Origin: Desulfobacteraceae bacterium
Lineage (GTDB): Bacteria; Desulfobacterota; DSM-4660; Desulfatiglandales; Desulfatiglandaceae
Direction: 5' to 3'
NCBI GenBank assembly: GCA_013203065.1
Contig: JABMQV010000325.1
Span: 1 to 5,021, forward strand
DNA length: 5,021 nt
A model generated the notes under the pieces. It made no database searches, was not told where the DNA came from, and worked only from the letters and a program-made list of their open reading frames with translations. The position numbers were made by a program, and so were the translations under genes. How positions within the stretch are numbered: position 1 is the stretch's first letter; each line of letters begins with the position of its first letter. Shown here piece after piece: positions 4,524 to 5,021 of this stretch.

Positions 4524-5021
4524 ATGTTTGTCAACTTCTTTATAAAACGTCCCATCTTTTCCGGTGTCATCGCTATTGTCATCGTAATTGCGGGAGCCGT
4601 CTGCATCCCGGTGCTTCCGGTAGCCCAATTTCCGGAAATATCACCGCCTACAGTACAGGTTACGACCACCTACACCGGCGCCAGCGCTGAGGTGGTGGAA
4701 CGTACCGTAACCCAACCGATTGAGGAGCAGGTCAACGGCGTGGAGGGGATGACCTATATGTATTCCACCAGTTCGAGTGACGGAACCATGAAACTTACTG
4801 TCACCTTTGACGTTGGGTATGACCTCCAGATTGCAGCCGTGGATGTACAGAACCGCGTAGCCATTGCCCTGCCCCAGGTGCCGGAAGATGTGAGGCGATA
4901 TGGCGTTACCACCAAAAAACAGTCCACCAATTTTTTGCTGGTGGTCAATTTGATCACCAAAGACAAGAATATGGACGCTATTTATCTGAGTAACTATGCC
5001 AACATCAACCTGGTTGACGCA
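4524..5021 (+). CDS. RND efflux inner-membrane pump (HAE1 family, AcrB/MexB-like), N-terminal part
   Basis: The first 166 residues of a proton-driven efflux transporter are present; complete members have about 1,030-1,050. It opens MFVNFFIKRPIF, the family's typical cytoplasmic start before transmembrane helix 1 (about 10-28), and this conserved start fixes the ATG at 4524. It continues into the periplasmic porter domain with PVAQFPEISPPTVQVTTTY, TGASAEVVERTVTQPIEEQ, NGVEGMTYMYSTSSSDGT and VDVQNRVAIALPQVPEDV, each with a clear counterpart in AcrB and MexB, as opposed to heavy-metal (CusA-type) pumps. It is third in the operon, 25 bases after the adaptor gene, with a weak ribosome binding site. 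Only the first helix and the start of the porter domain are visible, so the proton-relay residues in helices 4 and 10 and the substrate pocket cannot be judged. Confidence 0.95.
   Translation, partial: MFVNFFIKRPIFSGVIAIVIVIAGAVCIPVLPVAQFPEISPPTVQVTTTYTGASAEVVERTVTQPIEEQVNGVEGMTYMYSTSSSDGTMKLTVTFDVGYDLQIAAVDVQNRVAIALPQVPEDVRRYGVTTKKQSTNFLLVVNLITKDKNMDAIYLSNYANINLVDA

Overview
The window looks like chromosomal DNA from a Gram-negative bacterium: it encodes parts of an envelope-spanning efflux system, including two lipoproteins and an inner-membrane RND pump. GC content is moderate, and the proteins resemble those of anaerobic delta-proteobacteria (Desulfobacterota). That taxonomic guess comes from general protein style only and is held loosely.

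Left part, minus strand (1-1281): the start of a 5-oxoproline (pyroglutamate) utilisation operon. pxpA (LamB/YcsF family) is complete at 314-1099. pxpB (KipI-like subunit) follows 9 bases later and runs off the left edge. pxpC would be expected next, outside the window. pxpA has a strong Shine-Dalgarno sequence and is preceded by a leader of about 180 nt. The leader contains several mutually exclusive base-paired elements, the last of which ends in seven U residues just ahead of the ribosome binding site. It reads like an attenuator or riboswitch-type leader and is the most interesting feature here.

Middle (1282-1671): a divergent, apparently non-coding regulatory region. It holds a perfect 16-bp palindrome, a candidate pxpA promoter, a consensus -35 hexamer next to a 10-bp-spaced direct repeat, and a GC-rich hairpin at an alternative start of the efflux operon.

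Right part, plus strand (1672-5021): a tripartite RND efflux operon in the order outer-membrane factor, membrane fusion protein, RND pump. The outer-membrane factor is a TolC/OprM-type lipoprotein. The fusion protein is an AcrA/MexA-type lipoprotein whose gene overlaps the previous one by 14 bp. The pump (HAE1 family, AcrB/MexB-like) is cut by the right edge after 166 residues. Together they should form one channel from the inner membrane through the periplasm to the outside; the substrate cannot be read from the sequence.

The coding regions are ordinary. The regulatory DNA between the two operons carries most of the unexplained structure.
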